Below, one piece after another: positions 7,579-15,691 of a stretch of DNA of 39,741 nucleotides. The notes below the pieces were generated by a model that saw only the letters and a program-made list of their open reading frames with translations, did no database searches and was not told where the DNA came from. The stretch is from contig JAIYDS010000139.1 in assembly GCA_027487385.1 (NCBI GenBank), positions 1 to 39,741 on the forward strand, read 5' to 3'. The number at the start of each line of letters is the position of its first letter. Position 1 is the first letter of the stretch. The stretch comes from Acetobacteraceae bacterium. GTDB taxonomy: Bacteria > Pseudomonadota > Alphaproteobacteria > Acetobacterales > Acetobacteraceae. The position numbers and the translations under genes are program-made.

Positions 7579-9549
7579 ATGGACAAGGTGACGCTCGAGA
7601 TCCTGGCCAACCACACGAGAGCCGCGGCCGAGAACATGGCCTATACGCTCTACCGCACCGCGCATTCGACCTTCGTCAAGGAGACGGAGGATTTCACCAT
7701 CCAGATTCTCGACCCGCAGGGCCGCACCGTCGCGGTCCCGCTGGATCTGGGAGCCACCTGGTATCCGGGCCTGGATTATGGCGCGGCCATCGCGATGATC
7801 GCGGATTACAAGCCCGGCGATGTCGGCTTCACCAATGATCCCTATTCCGGTTTTCTCTCGACCCATGCGCCCGATCTGCACATGTGGAAGCCGATCTTCC
7901 ACGAGGGTGAGCTGCTCTGCTGGGTGTCGGGCCATATTCACAACACCGACATGGGCGGGGCGGTGCCGGCGAGCCTGTCGCGTGCGCTGACGGAGATCCA
8001 TCAGGAGGGCATCCGCTTCCGGCCCTCGAAGATCTACCGCGAGGGGGTGCTGAACACGGAATTGGTGGATGTGATGCTCACCAATGTCCGCAAGCCCGAG
8101 CAGAATCTGGGCGACCTCAAGGCCTTTGTCGGCGCGCTGAACACGGGCGAGCGCAAGGTCCGCGAGATGATCGCGAAATTCGGCGCCGACACGCTGCGCG
8201 AGGGCTTCGGCGCGCTGCTGGATTATGCCGAGCACCAGGCGCGCGACATCCTGCGCTCCATCCCCGATGGCGAGTATTTCTTCGCCGATTTCGCGGATGA
8301 GGATGGGCCCGAGGGCTATCCCGCGCGGCTGGCCGTCACGCTGAAGATTCAGGGCGATGCGGCGATCCTGGATTTCACCGGGACGGACCCGCAGCTCACC
8401 TCCTCGCTGAATGTGCCCACGGGCGGGAATCCGCGGCACACGCTGATGCTCGTGGGGGTGTACTATGTGCTCTACACGCTCAATCCGGGCCTGCTGCTGA
8501 ACCAGGGGCTGACGCGGCCCTTCACCTGCATCCTGCCCGAAGGGACCATGGTGAATCCGAGCTTCCCGGCGGCCGTCGGCATGCGCAGCCTGAGTTGCGC
8601 GCGGCTGCGCAGCCTGGTCTTCGGTGTGTTTGGGCTCGCCATGCCCGAGCGCATGCCGGCGGCCCCGGCAGGGTCGAGTTCCATCGTCAACGTCATGACG
8701 CATGATGACCGCACAGGGGAGGCGATCATCGCGGCCGTGAATCCCGTGGTGGGCGGCGGCGGCGGCATGCCGCATGGCGATGGCACGGATGGCTCGGGCG
8801 CCGATGCCGCCTACCTCAAGAACACGCCGATCGAGATCACCGAGGCCGAGGTGCCCATCCGCTTCCGCTGCTACGGACTGGCTTCCGGAACAGGCGGCCC
8901 GGGCCGCTGGCGCGGCGGCATGGCGACGCAGATGGAGTTCCAGGTCTTCACGCCGAACACGCGCATCACCGCGCGCAACCGGGACCGCTGCCGCTTCCAG
9001 GCCTGGGGGATTTTGGGCGGCAAGGCGGGCCGCGCCTCGGAGATGATGGTCAACCCCGGTCAGCCCCACCAGCGCCTGCTGAACAACATCGACACCTTCG
9101 CGGCCGGCCCCGGCGACATCATCCGCATCACCTCGCCCGGCGGCGGTGGCCGGGGTGACCCTCTGGACCGCGAGCCCGAGCGCGTGCTGCGCGACGTGGT
9201 CTGCGCCTATATCACGGAGGAAGCGGCCGAGCGCGATTATGGCGTGGTGATCCGCGACGGCATCTTGGACGAAGCCGCCACCGCAGCCCTGCGCGCCAAC
9301 CGCCGCAGCAACACGCCCCACCCGCATTTCCACTTCGGCGCCGAGCGCGAGGGCTTCGAACGCGTCTGGACGCAAGCCGCCTATGACGCGATGACCGAAA
9401 TCCTCGCCGGCCTGCCCATCCACTGGCGCTACTTCGCCAAGCGCAAGCTGATGGAGGCGATCACGCAGGAGGGCAGCGGTGCGGCTGAGATCCGGGCCGC
9501 CTGGGCCGATATTCGTGCTGGCCTGCCGCAGCTGCGCGCTCAGACGTAG
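7579..9549 (+). CDS. Hydantoinase/oxoprolinase subunit B (HyuB family)
   Basis: Partner subunit (656 aa) of HyuA. It begins VTLEILANHTRAAAENMAYTLYRTAHSTFVKETEDFT, the standard HyuB opening, and carries YPGLDYGAAI, GDVGFTNDPYSGFLSTHAPDLHMWKP, and the Gly-rich NPVVGGGGGMPHGDGTDGSG and ITSPGGGGRGDPLDREPE segments found across the family. The length (about 650) is longer than many hydantoinase B proteins (about 550-600) and ends in a charged tail. A GGAGG sequence lies just upstream of the ATG. Its last ten bases overlap the convergent racemase-family gene. With HyuA it probably forms the catalytic complex of this operon. Confidence 0.93.
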   Translation: MDKVTLEILANHTRAAAENMAYTLYRTAHSTFVKETEDFTIQILDPQGRTVAVPLDLGATWYPGLDYGAAIAMIADYKPGDVGFTNDPYSGFLSTHAPDLHMWKPIFHEGELLCWVSGHIHNTDMGGAVPASLSRALTEIHQEGIRFRPSKIYREGVLNTELVDVMLTNVRKPEQNLGDLKAFVGALNTGERKVREMIAKFGADTLREGFGALLDYAEHQARDILRSIPDGEYFFADFADEDGPEGYPARLAVTLKIQGDAAILDFTGTDPQLTSSLNVPTGGNPRHTLMLVGVYYVLYTLNPGLLLNQGLTRPFTCILPEGTMVNPSFPAAVGMRSLSCARLRSLVFGVFGLAMPERMPAAPAGSSSIVNVMTHDDRTGEAIIAAVNPVVGGGGGMPHGDGTDGSGADAAYLKNTPIEITEAEVPIRFRCYGLASGTGGPGRWRGGMATQMEFQVFTPNTRITARNRDRCRFQAWGILGGKAGRASEMMVNPGQPHQRLLNNIDTFAAGPGDIIRITSPGGGGRGDPLDREPERVLRDVVCAYITEEAAERDYGVVIRDGILDEAATAALRANRRSNTPHPHFHFGAEREGFERVWTQAAYDAMTEILAGLPIHWRYFAKRKLMEAITQEGSGAAEIRAAWADIRAGLPQLRAQT

Positions 9550-10676
9550 CCCGGCCCCTCGATCGCGGGGTGCTTGATGAGGAATTCCTCGTTCACTTCC
9601 ACGCCGATGCCCGGCGCCTCGTTCGGCCGCACCGTGCCGTCGGGATGGATGCGCCAGGGCAGGCTGCAGAGCTCGTCACGGAACTTGTTGGCGCGGCTGA
9701 TATCCGCCTCGAAATAGCCCGGGTTATCAATGGCGCAGAGCAGGTGGATCGAGGCCGCCTGGTTGATCCCCGTCATCGAGGAATGCGGGTGGAAGGGAAT
9801 CTTGAAGGCGCTGCCCATGGCGGCGATGCGCATGCACTCCGTGACGCCGCCCGCCTTGGACAGATCGCCCTGCCAGATGCGGATCACCCCATCCTCCAGC
9901 ACGCGGGAGAATTCATAGCGGGTGAAGTGGTTCTCGCCGGCGGCGAGCGGCGTGCGGCCATAGCCGGCGGCCTGCTTGTAGCTGGCATGGTCATGCGCCG
10001 GGAAAGGCTCCTCCAGCCAGCCGATGTTCAACTCGTCCATGACGGGCATGACCTGGCGCACATCCTCGATGCGATAGCCGATATTGGCGTCGGTCAGGAT
10101 TTCGATGCCTTCGCCGAAGGCGTTGCGCACGGCCTGCATGCGCTCGATATCGGCGCGGGGATTGTCACCCACGCGCAGCTTCACGGCCTTGTAGCCGGCC
10201 TCGATATGCGGCGCCGCCTCGTCGATCAGCTGCGCCGGCGGCTGGTAGCCGAGCGCCACGCCGCCGGCATAGGCCGGGATCGGCTTGGAGCGGCCGCCCA
10301 GCAGCTTGTAGAGCGGCCAGCCGCAGGCCTTGCCGCGAATGTCCCAGAGCGCCATGTCCATTCCGCTCATGGCGAGCGAGGTGCCCGCACCCATCCCGTG
10401 GGAGGCGAGCTGATACTGGTAGATCTTCGCCCAGATGCCGACGACGTCGCTAGCATCCATGCCGAGCACAAGCGATTTCAGCGTGGTCTCGATCAGCCGC
10501 GCGACGGCGGTGTGCGCGCGGCCGTGATGGGATTCGCCCCAGCCGACGATGCCATCCTCGGTGGTGATCTTCACCATCACGGCGTCGCGCTTCACCGCCT
10601 GGCCGATGCCCAGGCGCGGGCCGCCGGGGGGCAGGGCGAAGCTGGTGGGATAGGCCTTGATGTCCACGATCTTCAT
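9540..10676 (-). CDS. Mandelate racemase-subgroup enolase-superfamily enzyme
   Basis: A 378-residue enolase-superfamily enzyme that abstracts a proton next to a carboxylate and then racemises, dehydrates or cycloisomerises a sugar acid or similar substrate. Metal ligands are visible as D196 (ILTDAN), E222 (GWLEEP) and E248 (AAGENH). K166 is in AVKLRVG, and an Asp-His dyad, D271 (QGDLSK) and H298 (FHPHSS), marks the mandelate racemase subgroup. The numbering nearly matches mandelate racemase itself. The N-terminal capping domain starts MKIVDIKAYPT. A start 15 bases upstream (MRKTP) is possible, but GAGGAAAA in front of this ATG favours the shorter form. Monocistronic on the minus strand; substrate unknown. 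Confidence 0.93.
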   Translation of the reverse strand: MKIVDIKAYPTSFALPPGGPRLGIGQAVKRDAVMVKITTEDGIVGWGESHHGRAHTAVARLIETTLKSLVLGMDASDVVGIWAKIYQYQLASHGMGAGTSLAMSGMDMALWDIRGKACGWPLYKLLGGRSKPIPAYAGGVALGYQPPAQLIDEAAPHIEAGYKAVKLRVGDNPRADIERMQAVRNAFGEGIEILTDANIGYRIEDVRQVMPVMDELNIGWLEEPFPAHDHASYKQAAGYGRTPLAAGENHFTRYEFSRVLEDGVIRIWQGDLSKAGGVTECMRIAAMGSAFKIPFHPHSSMTGINQAASIHLLCAIDNPGYFEADISRANKFRDELCSLPWRIHPDGTVRPNEAPGIGVEVNEEFLIKHPAIEGPGYV

Positions 10677-10768
10677 GGGCGTTTTCCTCAATGTTTGACG
10701 GCAGGGTGCTGCCTTGCGCGGGGACTGGCAAGCGGGCCAATATCGCGGCGCAGCAAAGGACGAGGATC

Positions 10769-10978
10769 ATGGCCGAACCGAAGCTTGTGCTTCCGACGAT
10801 GGATGCGATCACGCGCTGGCAGGGGATCGCCGTGCCCAACGCCGCGGCGCGCCATGGGCTTGCGGATTTCGCGGCGCTGATCGCCGATCTGGAGGCGCTG
10901 CGCGGCGAGATGGGCTTCGAGGAGGAGCCCGCGGGCTTCGAGGCGGCACTGCGTGATTGCAAGGATGCCGAAGCGTGA
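10769..10978 (+). CDS. Small GatC/AtzG-like putative amidase accessory subunit
   Basis: A 69-residue acidic protein, MAEPKLVLPTMDAITRWQGI followed by a helical segment rich in Ala, Leu and Glu (ADLEALRGEMGFEEEPAGF) and a short tail. It overlaps the amidase start (GTGA), so the two are translationally coupled. Small helical proteins of this size and position (GatC in the tRNA amidotransferase, AtzG with the AtzE amidase) wrap around and stabilise an amidase partner. Similarity here is by size, context and general pattern, not a proven match. A purine-rich GAGGA sits just before the ATG. It could also be an unrelated small protein. Confidence 0.7.
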   Translation: MAEPKLVLPTMDAITRWQGIAVPNAAARHGLADFAALIADLEALRGEMGFEEEPAGFEAALRDCKDAEA

Positions 10979-12390
10979 CCCCGGACGCGCTCTCCGAACT
11001 CTCGATGACCGAGGCCGCGGATGCTTTTGCCCGCGGAGAAGTGACCGCGCGCGTGCTCGTGGAGGCCATGCTGCATCGCCTGGCGCAGCATGAGCCGAAG
11101 GTGAACAGCCTGATCCGCCTGGATCGTGAGGAGGCACTGCTGGCCGCCCATGCGGCGGACAAGGCGCGCGCGGCGGGCCGGCCACTAGGCAAGCTCTCCG
11201 GCGTGCCGATGCTCCACAAGGACATGTATTACCGGCAAGGCAAGGTCAGCACCTGTGGCAGCCGCATTCGCCGCGACTTCGTGCCCCCTGTGACGGCAAC
11301 CGTGCTGCAGCGGCTCGACGCGGCCGGCGCGATCGATGCCGGCACACTGAACATGGCCGAATTCGCGCAGAACCCGACCGGGCACAACGCGCATTTCGGC
11401 GATGCGATGAACCCCTGGAATGCCGCGCATTGCACGGGTGGTTCCTCCTCCGGTTCGGGGGCGGCGGTGGGTGCGCGCATCGTCACCGCCGCGCTGGGTT
11501 CGGACACGGGCGGCTCCATCCGGCTGCCGGCGGCGATGTGCGGCGTCACGGGCCTGAAGCCCACACAGACGCGGGTGCCGCGCACCGGCGTCATGCCGCT
11601 CTCCTTCTCAGCCGACAATGTGGGGCCACTCTGCCGCACGGCGCGGGATGCGGCACGCTTCCTCAGCGTCATCGCCGGCCCCTGCGCGGGTGATCCGACC
11701 AGCGCGCGTGAGCCGGTGCCGGATTACGAGGCCGCACTCACCGGAAACATTCGCGGCATGCGCATGGCGGTGATCGAGCCCTGGTTCTTCGACAATATCG
11801 AGGAGCCGGTGGTCGCGGCCTTCGAGGCCGCCATCCGCACCCTGCAAGGTCTTGGCGTGCGGACCGAGATGGTCAGCCCCGCTTCGATGCGCGCCATCAC
11901 CACCTATACGGCGCTGGTCTCGCGCGTGGAGGGGGCGACGATCCATGCGAATTGGATGCGCGAATGCCCCGGCGACTACGCCACCCATCTCTCGGCGCGG
12001 ATCTATGGCGGCTATGCGATTCCCGGCACGGCCTATCTGGAGGCGCTGTCGCGCCGCGGCCCGCTTCTCCGCCGCTTCTGCGCCGAGGCGCTGACGGGTT
12101 ACGACGCCGTTCTGACGCCCACGCTGCGCAGTCGAGTGCCGACGCGCGCCGAGACCGATATCGACGCCGACCCGGAGAATTGGGGGCGCTTCATGGCGCT
12201 CTCCGCCAATACGCGGCCCTTCAACTATCTGGGCTTGCCGACCATCAGCGTGCCGGCCGGCTTCGATGATCGCGGCCTGCCGATCGGCCTGCAGATCGCG
12301 ACGCGGCCCTTTGGCGAGGCGAGACTGCTGCGCATCGCCGATGCCTTCCAGCGCGAGACGGATTGGCACAAGCGCAACCCGCTGCCGTGA
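10975..12390 (+). CDS. Amidase-signature hydrolase (AtzE/GatA-like)
   Basis: Hydrolase (471 aa) of the amidase signature family, cutting C-N bonds of amides or ureido compounds. The Ser-cisSer-Lys triad is present: K82 in MLHKDMYY, S157 in the GGSSSGSG loop, and nucleophile S181 in GSDTGGSIRLP, followed by CGVTGLKPT. I use the GTG start that overlaps the previous stop (GTGA); the frame continues upstream to a TTG at 10957 without a ribosome site. With the small upstream protein it resembles two-component amidases such as AtzE/AtzG. Substrate not deducible. Confidence 0.93.
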   Translation: MTPDALSELSMTEAADAFARGEVTARVLVEAMLHRLAQHEPKVNSLIRLDREEALLAAHAADKARAAGRPLGKLSGVPMLHKDMYYRQGKVSTCGSRIRRDFVPPVTATVLQRLDAAGAIDAGTLNMAEFAQNPTGHNAHFGDAMNPWNAAHCTGGSSSGSGAAVGARIVTAALGSDTGGSIRLPAAMCGVTGLKPTQTRVPRTGVMPLSFSADNVGPLCRTARDAARFLSVIAGPCAGDPTSAREPVPDYEAALTGNIRGMRMAVIEPWFFDNIEEPVVAAFEAAIRTLQGLGVRTEMVSPASMRAITTYTALVSRVEGATIHANWMRECPGDYATHLSARIYGGYAIPGTAYLEALSRRGPLLRRFCAEALTGYDAVLTPTLRSRVPTRAETDIDADPENWGRFMALSANTRPFNYLGLPTISVPAGFDDRGLPIGLQIATRPFGEARLLRIADAFQRETDWHKRNPLP

Positions 12391-13121
12391 CGGCGCCCGT
12401 TCCCCCGCAGCCGGAAGCGGTGAATCGGCCGCTGCTCCCAAAGCTTGGCATCGGGCTGATGTGCAAGCCGCCCGTGCCCGGCGTCAGCAAGACGCGGCTC
12501 GCCGCCGTGCTCGGCGCCGAGCGCGCGGCCGCCCTGGCTGGCGCCTTCCTGGCCGACAGCGCCGCCTTGGCCCGGCAACTCGCCACGCGCGAGCACGCGG
12601 CGCTGACCGGCTTCTACACCCCGGCCGATGCGGGCGATGCCATGGCGGCACTATTGCCCGGCTGGGACCTGGCGCCGCAGGGGGAGGGGGATCTGGGCGC
12701 CCGGATGGGCGAGGCCGTGGCGCATCTCTTCGCCGCCGGGGCCGGGCGCGCGCTGCTGCTCGGCACCGATGCGCCGACGCTGCCGCCCGCGCTGCTGGAA
12801 TTGCTGCTGGCCGCGCTGCGCGATGGCGCGGATGCCGCGCTGATCCCCGCGCTGGATGGCGGCTATTGCGCCATCGCCTTCGCCCGCCCGTTGCCGGCGC
12901 TGCTGGCGGAGATGCCCTGGAGCACGCCCGCGCTGCTGGAAGCCACCAAGGCGCGCGCCGCAAGCGAGGGGCTGCGGCTCGACAGGCTGCAAGCCTGGCA
13001 TGATGTGGATGAGGCGGAGGATTTGGCCCTGCTGCGCCTGTCGCTGGATGGCGCGGCGCCGCCGGGATGCTCGCCGCTGCCCGGCTTTCGGGCGAGTGCC
13101 ACGCGGAATGTGCTGGGCTGA
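12387..13121 (+). CDS. DUF2064/TIGR04282-type nucleotidyl/glycosyl transferase-like protein
   Basis: Protein (244 aa) with a GT-A-like fold of the DUF2064 family (rSAM/selenodomain-associated transferase 1). Visible features are the N-terminal GIGLMCKPPVPGVSKTRLAA, which resembles the nucleotide-binding KxPxPGxxKTRL of the family, LLLGTDAPTLPPALLE (the metal/nucleotide Asp region), ALDGGYCAIAFARPLP, and WHDVDEAEDLALL near the C-terminus. The GTG start overlaps the amidase stop (GTGA), so it is coupled to the amidase although no pathway link is obvious. The C-terminal 25 residues after the Asp-Val-Asp segment look poorly conserved. It converges on the cupin gene. Confidence 0.85.
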   Translation: MTAPVPPQPEAVNRPLLPKLGIGLMCKPPVPGVSKTRLAAVLGAERAAALAGAFLADSAALARQLATREHAALTGFYTPADAGDAMAALLPGWDLAPQGEGDLGARMGEAVAHLFAAGAGRALLLGTDAPTLPPALLELLLAALRDGADAALIPALDGGYCAIAFARPLPALLAEMPWSTPALLEATKARAASEGLRLDRLQAWHDVDEAEDLALLRLSLDGAAPPGCSPLPGFRASATRNVLG

Positions 13122-13125
13122 GGCC

Positions 13126-13506
13126 TCAGGCAGGGTCGTAGCTGTGGCTCTCGTAAAGGATGCAGCCGCCCTCGCTGCGGAAGGGGCCATGCCAGGCGCC
13201 CGGCGGGCGTGAGGCATAGGTCCAGGGCAGGAATTTCTCGCCGCCTTTCCCCTCGGCGTCATTGCCGACGAAGAGATCGCCGCTCACCAGGAACACCTCC
13301 TCCCAATAATCATGCACGAAGGGGGCGGTGGTGAAGGCGCCGGGCGCGAAGCGCAGCAGGCGGGTGCGGCAGCCGCGCTTGCCCACCTCATCCAGCGCGC
13401 CGGCCAGGATCTTCTGCTGGATGCCGGGCGGGTAGCCGGGCGGCGTCTCCCATCCCGTGCCGAGATCCAGCGTGTGGAATTCCAGATGGGCCTTGTTGAT
13501 GGGCAT
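13126..13506 (-). CDS. Single-domain cupin protein
   Basis: A 126-residue beta-barrel (cupin) protein. The first motif is seen around RFAPGAFTTAPFVHDYWEEVFLVSGDL, with H and E at the usual metal positions, and the second around SRPPGAWHGPFRSEGGCIL with a further His. ChrR-like or small dioxygenase-type cupins have this size. It is divergent from the MarR regulator with a 121-base gap holding a palindromic operator candidate, so it may belong to the same regulon. The minus-strand start is MPINKAHLEFHTLDL, with AGGGAGT-like sequence just upstream. Function unassigned. Confidence 0.82.
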   Translation of the reverse strand: MPINKAHLEFHTLDLGTGWETPPGYPPGIQQKILAGALDEVGKRGCRTRLLRFAPGAFTTAPFVHDYWEEVFLVSGDLFVGNDAEGKGGEKFLPWTYASRPPGAWHGPFRSEGGCILYESHSYDPA

Positions 13507-13591
13507 GGCGGACTCCCTGCTTTGCCAAAATGCTGAAGAAACTCAGCCCTGCTGTCCATGGGGATCGGCGGCGCGGCGCGGGAAAAAAGCG

Positions 13592-13621
13592 TTGCAATGG
13601 TTAATCTAGTTAACCTAGCCT
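13592..13621 (+). promoter_or_regulatory. Palindromic operator (probable MarR site) in the marR promoter
   Basis: GGTTAA-TCTAG-TTAACC (13599-13615) is a perfect 6-5-6 inverted repeat, AT-rich against very GC-rich surroundings, ending 12 bases before the marR ATG. It lies between a TTGCAA box (13592-13597) and TAGCCT (13616-13621), which are 18 bases apart and could be -35 and -10 elements. MarR proteins usually bind 16-20 bp palindromes at their own promoter, so autorepression of the nine-gene operon, and possibly the divergent cupin, is likely. Confidence 0.7.
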
Positions 13622-13627
13622 TGCGGG

Positions 13628-14188
13628 ATGACGAAACGCCGCGCCGCCTCGCCAAGTCCCGCGCCGCTGACCACCTCCAGGCCGGCGCTGCTGGAGGATG
13701 GCTCGGATGCCGCCTTTCGCCGGCTGGTGAATGGGTTGCTGGCGCTCTCGCAACGCCACCAGGCGCTGCGCGACGGGCATGCGGCGCGCATCGGCCTCGC
13801 CGGCCCCGCCTATTCCATCCTGATCTCCGTGCTGCATCTGGGCACCCAGGGCGCCGTCTCGGTGAGCGATGTCGCGAGCCACATGAAGGTGAGTGCCGCC
13901 TTCATCACTTCCGAGACGAACAAGCTGGAAGCCGCGGGCTTGCTGGAAAAGCGCCGTGATCCGCAGGATGGGCGCCGCGTGCAGCTCGCTGTTACCGCGG
14001 CTGGGAGCGCCCGCCTCGCCGCGCTCGCGCCCACGCAGCGGCTGGTGAATGACATCGAATTCGGCCCGCTGAGCCGCGCGGAATTTCGCACGCTGCTGCG
14101 TCTGGTCGAGAGCCTGACCGGTGCGGCCGACCGCGCGCTGGAATTGCAGCGCGCGCTGGCCGCCGAAGACCAGCGCGGTGCCGCATGA
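13628..14188 (+). CDS. MarR-family transcriptional regulator
   Basis: A 186-residue winged-helix repressor. The MarR domain covers about residues 30-165: a dimerisation helix (FRRLVNGLLALSQRHQALRD), helix-turn-helix VSVSDVASHMKVSAAFITSETNKLEAAGLL, and the wing EKRRDPQDGRRVQLAVTAAG with the DxRxxx pattern. MarR proteins commonly bind small aromatic or other hydrophobic acids, which then release DNA. It is first in an operon with an HpaB-type monooxygenase and a Liv-type importer, so it probably senses the pathway substrate. No clear Shine-Dalgarno precedes the ATG, so translation may be leaderless or weak. A 20-residue Pro/Ser-rich N-terminal extension is unusual. Confidence 0.92.
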   Translation: MTKRRAASPSPAPLTTSRPALLEDGSDAAFRRLVNGLLALSQRHQALRDGHAARIGLAGPAYSILISVLHLGTQGAVSVSDVASHMKVSAAFITSETNKLEAAGLLEKRRDPQDGRRVQLAVTAAGSARLAALAPTQRLVNDIEFGPLSRAEFRTLLRLVESLTGAADRALELQRALAAEDQRGAA

Positions 14189-14209
14189 ACCCCCAGGGAG
14201 TGTCCTCAG

Positions 14210-15691
14210 ATGGCTGACGTGAAAACCGGTGCCCAGCACATCGCCAGCTTGCGCGATGGCCGCAGCGTCTATCTGGACGGCGGCCTCGTCGCCGATGTGA
14301 CGACACATCCCGCCTTTCGCGGCGCCGTGCAATCGGCCGGGATGCTTTATGACCATCAGGCGCGCCCTGAGAATATCGAGCGCATGACCTTCGATTGCGG
14401 CGGCGGCCGGCGCGCGAGCCGCGCCTGGCAGATGCCCCGCTCGCGCGAGGAGCTGGTGGCGCGGCGCCAGGCGCTCTCCGACTGGTCGGCGCAATCCTGC
14501 GGCTTCATCGGCCGCAGCCCGGATCATGTGGCCTCCGCGCTGATCGGCCAGGTCATGGGCATCGAGGTCTTCGAGAAGCATGGCCCGGCCCGCGCCAAGG
14601 CGCTGCGCGACTATGTGGCGGAAGCCACGCGGCAGGACTGGTTCCTGACCTATGTCATCATCAACCCGCAGGCCGATCGTTCCAAGGCCTGGGGCGAGCA
14701 GGCGGAGCCCGATCTCTCCGCGCGCATCGTGGATGAGGATGCCTCCGGCATCACCATTCGCGGCGGCAAGATGCTCGGCACCTCCTCCATCATGGCGAAT
14801 GAGGTGCTGGTGGCCAATTTGCAGCCGCTGAAGCCGGGTGAGGAAGACCTCGCCTTCTCCTGCGCGCTGCCGATGAACACCAAGGGCCTCAAGGTCCTCT
14901 CGCGCAAATCCTATGAGGCGCATGCGGTGAGCGAGTGGGACAACCCGCTGTCCTCGCGCTTCGATGAGAATGACGCGGTGATGTGGTTCCAGGATGTGAA
15001 GGTGCCGTGGGAGCGTGTCTTCGTCCACCGCGACACCGACATGTGCCGCGCCCAGTTCCATGACACCTGGGGCCACACGATGCAGAACTACCAGGCGCAG
15101 ATCCGCCTGACGGAGAAGCTGCGCTTCCTCACCGGCATTGCCCGCCGCGTGGCCGAGACCATCGGCACGGTGAACATGCCCCCGGTGCGGGATGCGCTGG
15201 GCAAGCTGGCCGCCCAGGCGGCGGGGGTGGAGGCCATCCTGCATGGGATGGAGGCCTCGGGCTCGCAGCAGGGCGAATGGTTCGTGCCGCACAAGCACAT
15301 GATGTATGCGGCCCAGGTTCTGACGCAGGAGCTTTATCCGCAGATCGTCTCCACCATCCGGGACCTCGCGGGCGGCGGCATGATCATGCTGCCTTCCTCC
15401 GCCGCGGATTACGGCAATCCCGAGATCGCGCGCATCATCCGCACCACGCAGCAATCGCCGGTCGCCACGCCGGATGAGCGGGTGAAGTTCATGAAGCTCG
15501 CCTGGGATGCGGTGGGCAGCGAATTCGCCAGCCGCCATCTGCAATACGAGATGTTCTACGCCGGCGCGCAATTCGTCACGCGCGGGCATTCCTGGCGCAC
15601 CTATGACTGGGACCGCGCGCTGCGCATGGTGGATGGGCTGCTCGACAGCTACACCATGCCCGAGGCCCAGGCTGCCGGCCGCGCGGCATGA
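14210..15691 (+). CDS. HpaB-type FADH2-dependent monooxygenase
   Basis: Large oxygenase component (493 aa) of the 4-hydroxyphenylacetate 3-hydroxylase family, with an acyl-CoA dehydrogenase-like fold; members hydroxylate phenols or related rings using reduced FAD supplied by a separate reductase. Family segments are DGRSVYLDGGLVADVTTHPAF near the N-terminus, TYVIINPQADRSK, the central GGKMLGTSSIMANEVLV, VPWERVFVHRD, and the C-terminal GGGMIMLPSS and GHSWRTYDWDRAL. It follows marR by 21 bases and overlaps the permease start (ATGA). No flavin reductase (HpaC) gene is in the window, so reduced flavin must come from elsewhere. The substrate is not necessarily 4-hydroxyphenylacetate. Confidence 0.92.
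   Translation: MADVKTGAQHIASLRDGRSVYLDGGLVADVTTHPAFRGAVQSAGMLYDHQARPENIERMTFDCGGGRRASRAWQMPRSREELVARRQALSDWSAQSCGFIGRSPDHVASALIGQVMGIEVFEKHGPARAKALRDYVAEATRQDWFLTYVIINPQADRSKAWGEQAEPDLSARIVDEDASGITIRGGKMLGTSSIMANEVLVANLQPLKPGEEDLAFSCALPMNTKGLKVLSRKSYEAHAVSEWDNPLSSRFDENDAVMWFQDVKVPWERVFVHRDTDMCRAQFHDTWGHTMQNYQAQIRLTEKLRFLTGIARRVAETIGTVNMPPVRDALGKLAAQAAGVEAILHGMEASGSQQGEWFVPHKHMMYAAQVLTQELYPQIVSTIRDLAGGGMIMLPSSAADYGNPEIARIIRTTQQSPVATPDERVKFMKLAWDAVGSEFASRHLQYEMFYAGAQFVTRGHSWRTYDWDRALRMVDGLLDSYTMPEAQAAGRAA

Noticed and set aside
5391..7637. Minus-strand open frame of 748 codons opposite hyuA
   Set aside because: It is antisense to a clear HyuA and lacks any recognisable domain.
7438..9423. Minus-strand open frame of 661 codons opposite hyuB
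   Set aside because: It lies opposite a full-length HyuB and has composition typical of a shadow frame.
10957..10974. Upstream TTG start for the first amidase
   Set aside because: It lies within the small upstream gene, has no ribosome site, and the GTGA overlap start is better.
14210..15691. Naming the monooxygenase hpaB for 4-hydroxyphenylacetate
   Set aside because: No HpaC, HpaDEFGHI or other homoprotocatechuate genes are present, and family members act on many phenols and heteroaromatics.
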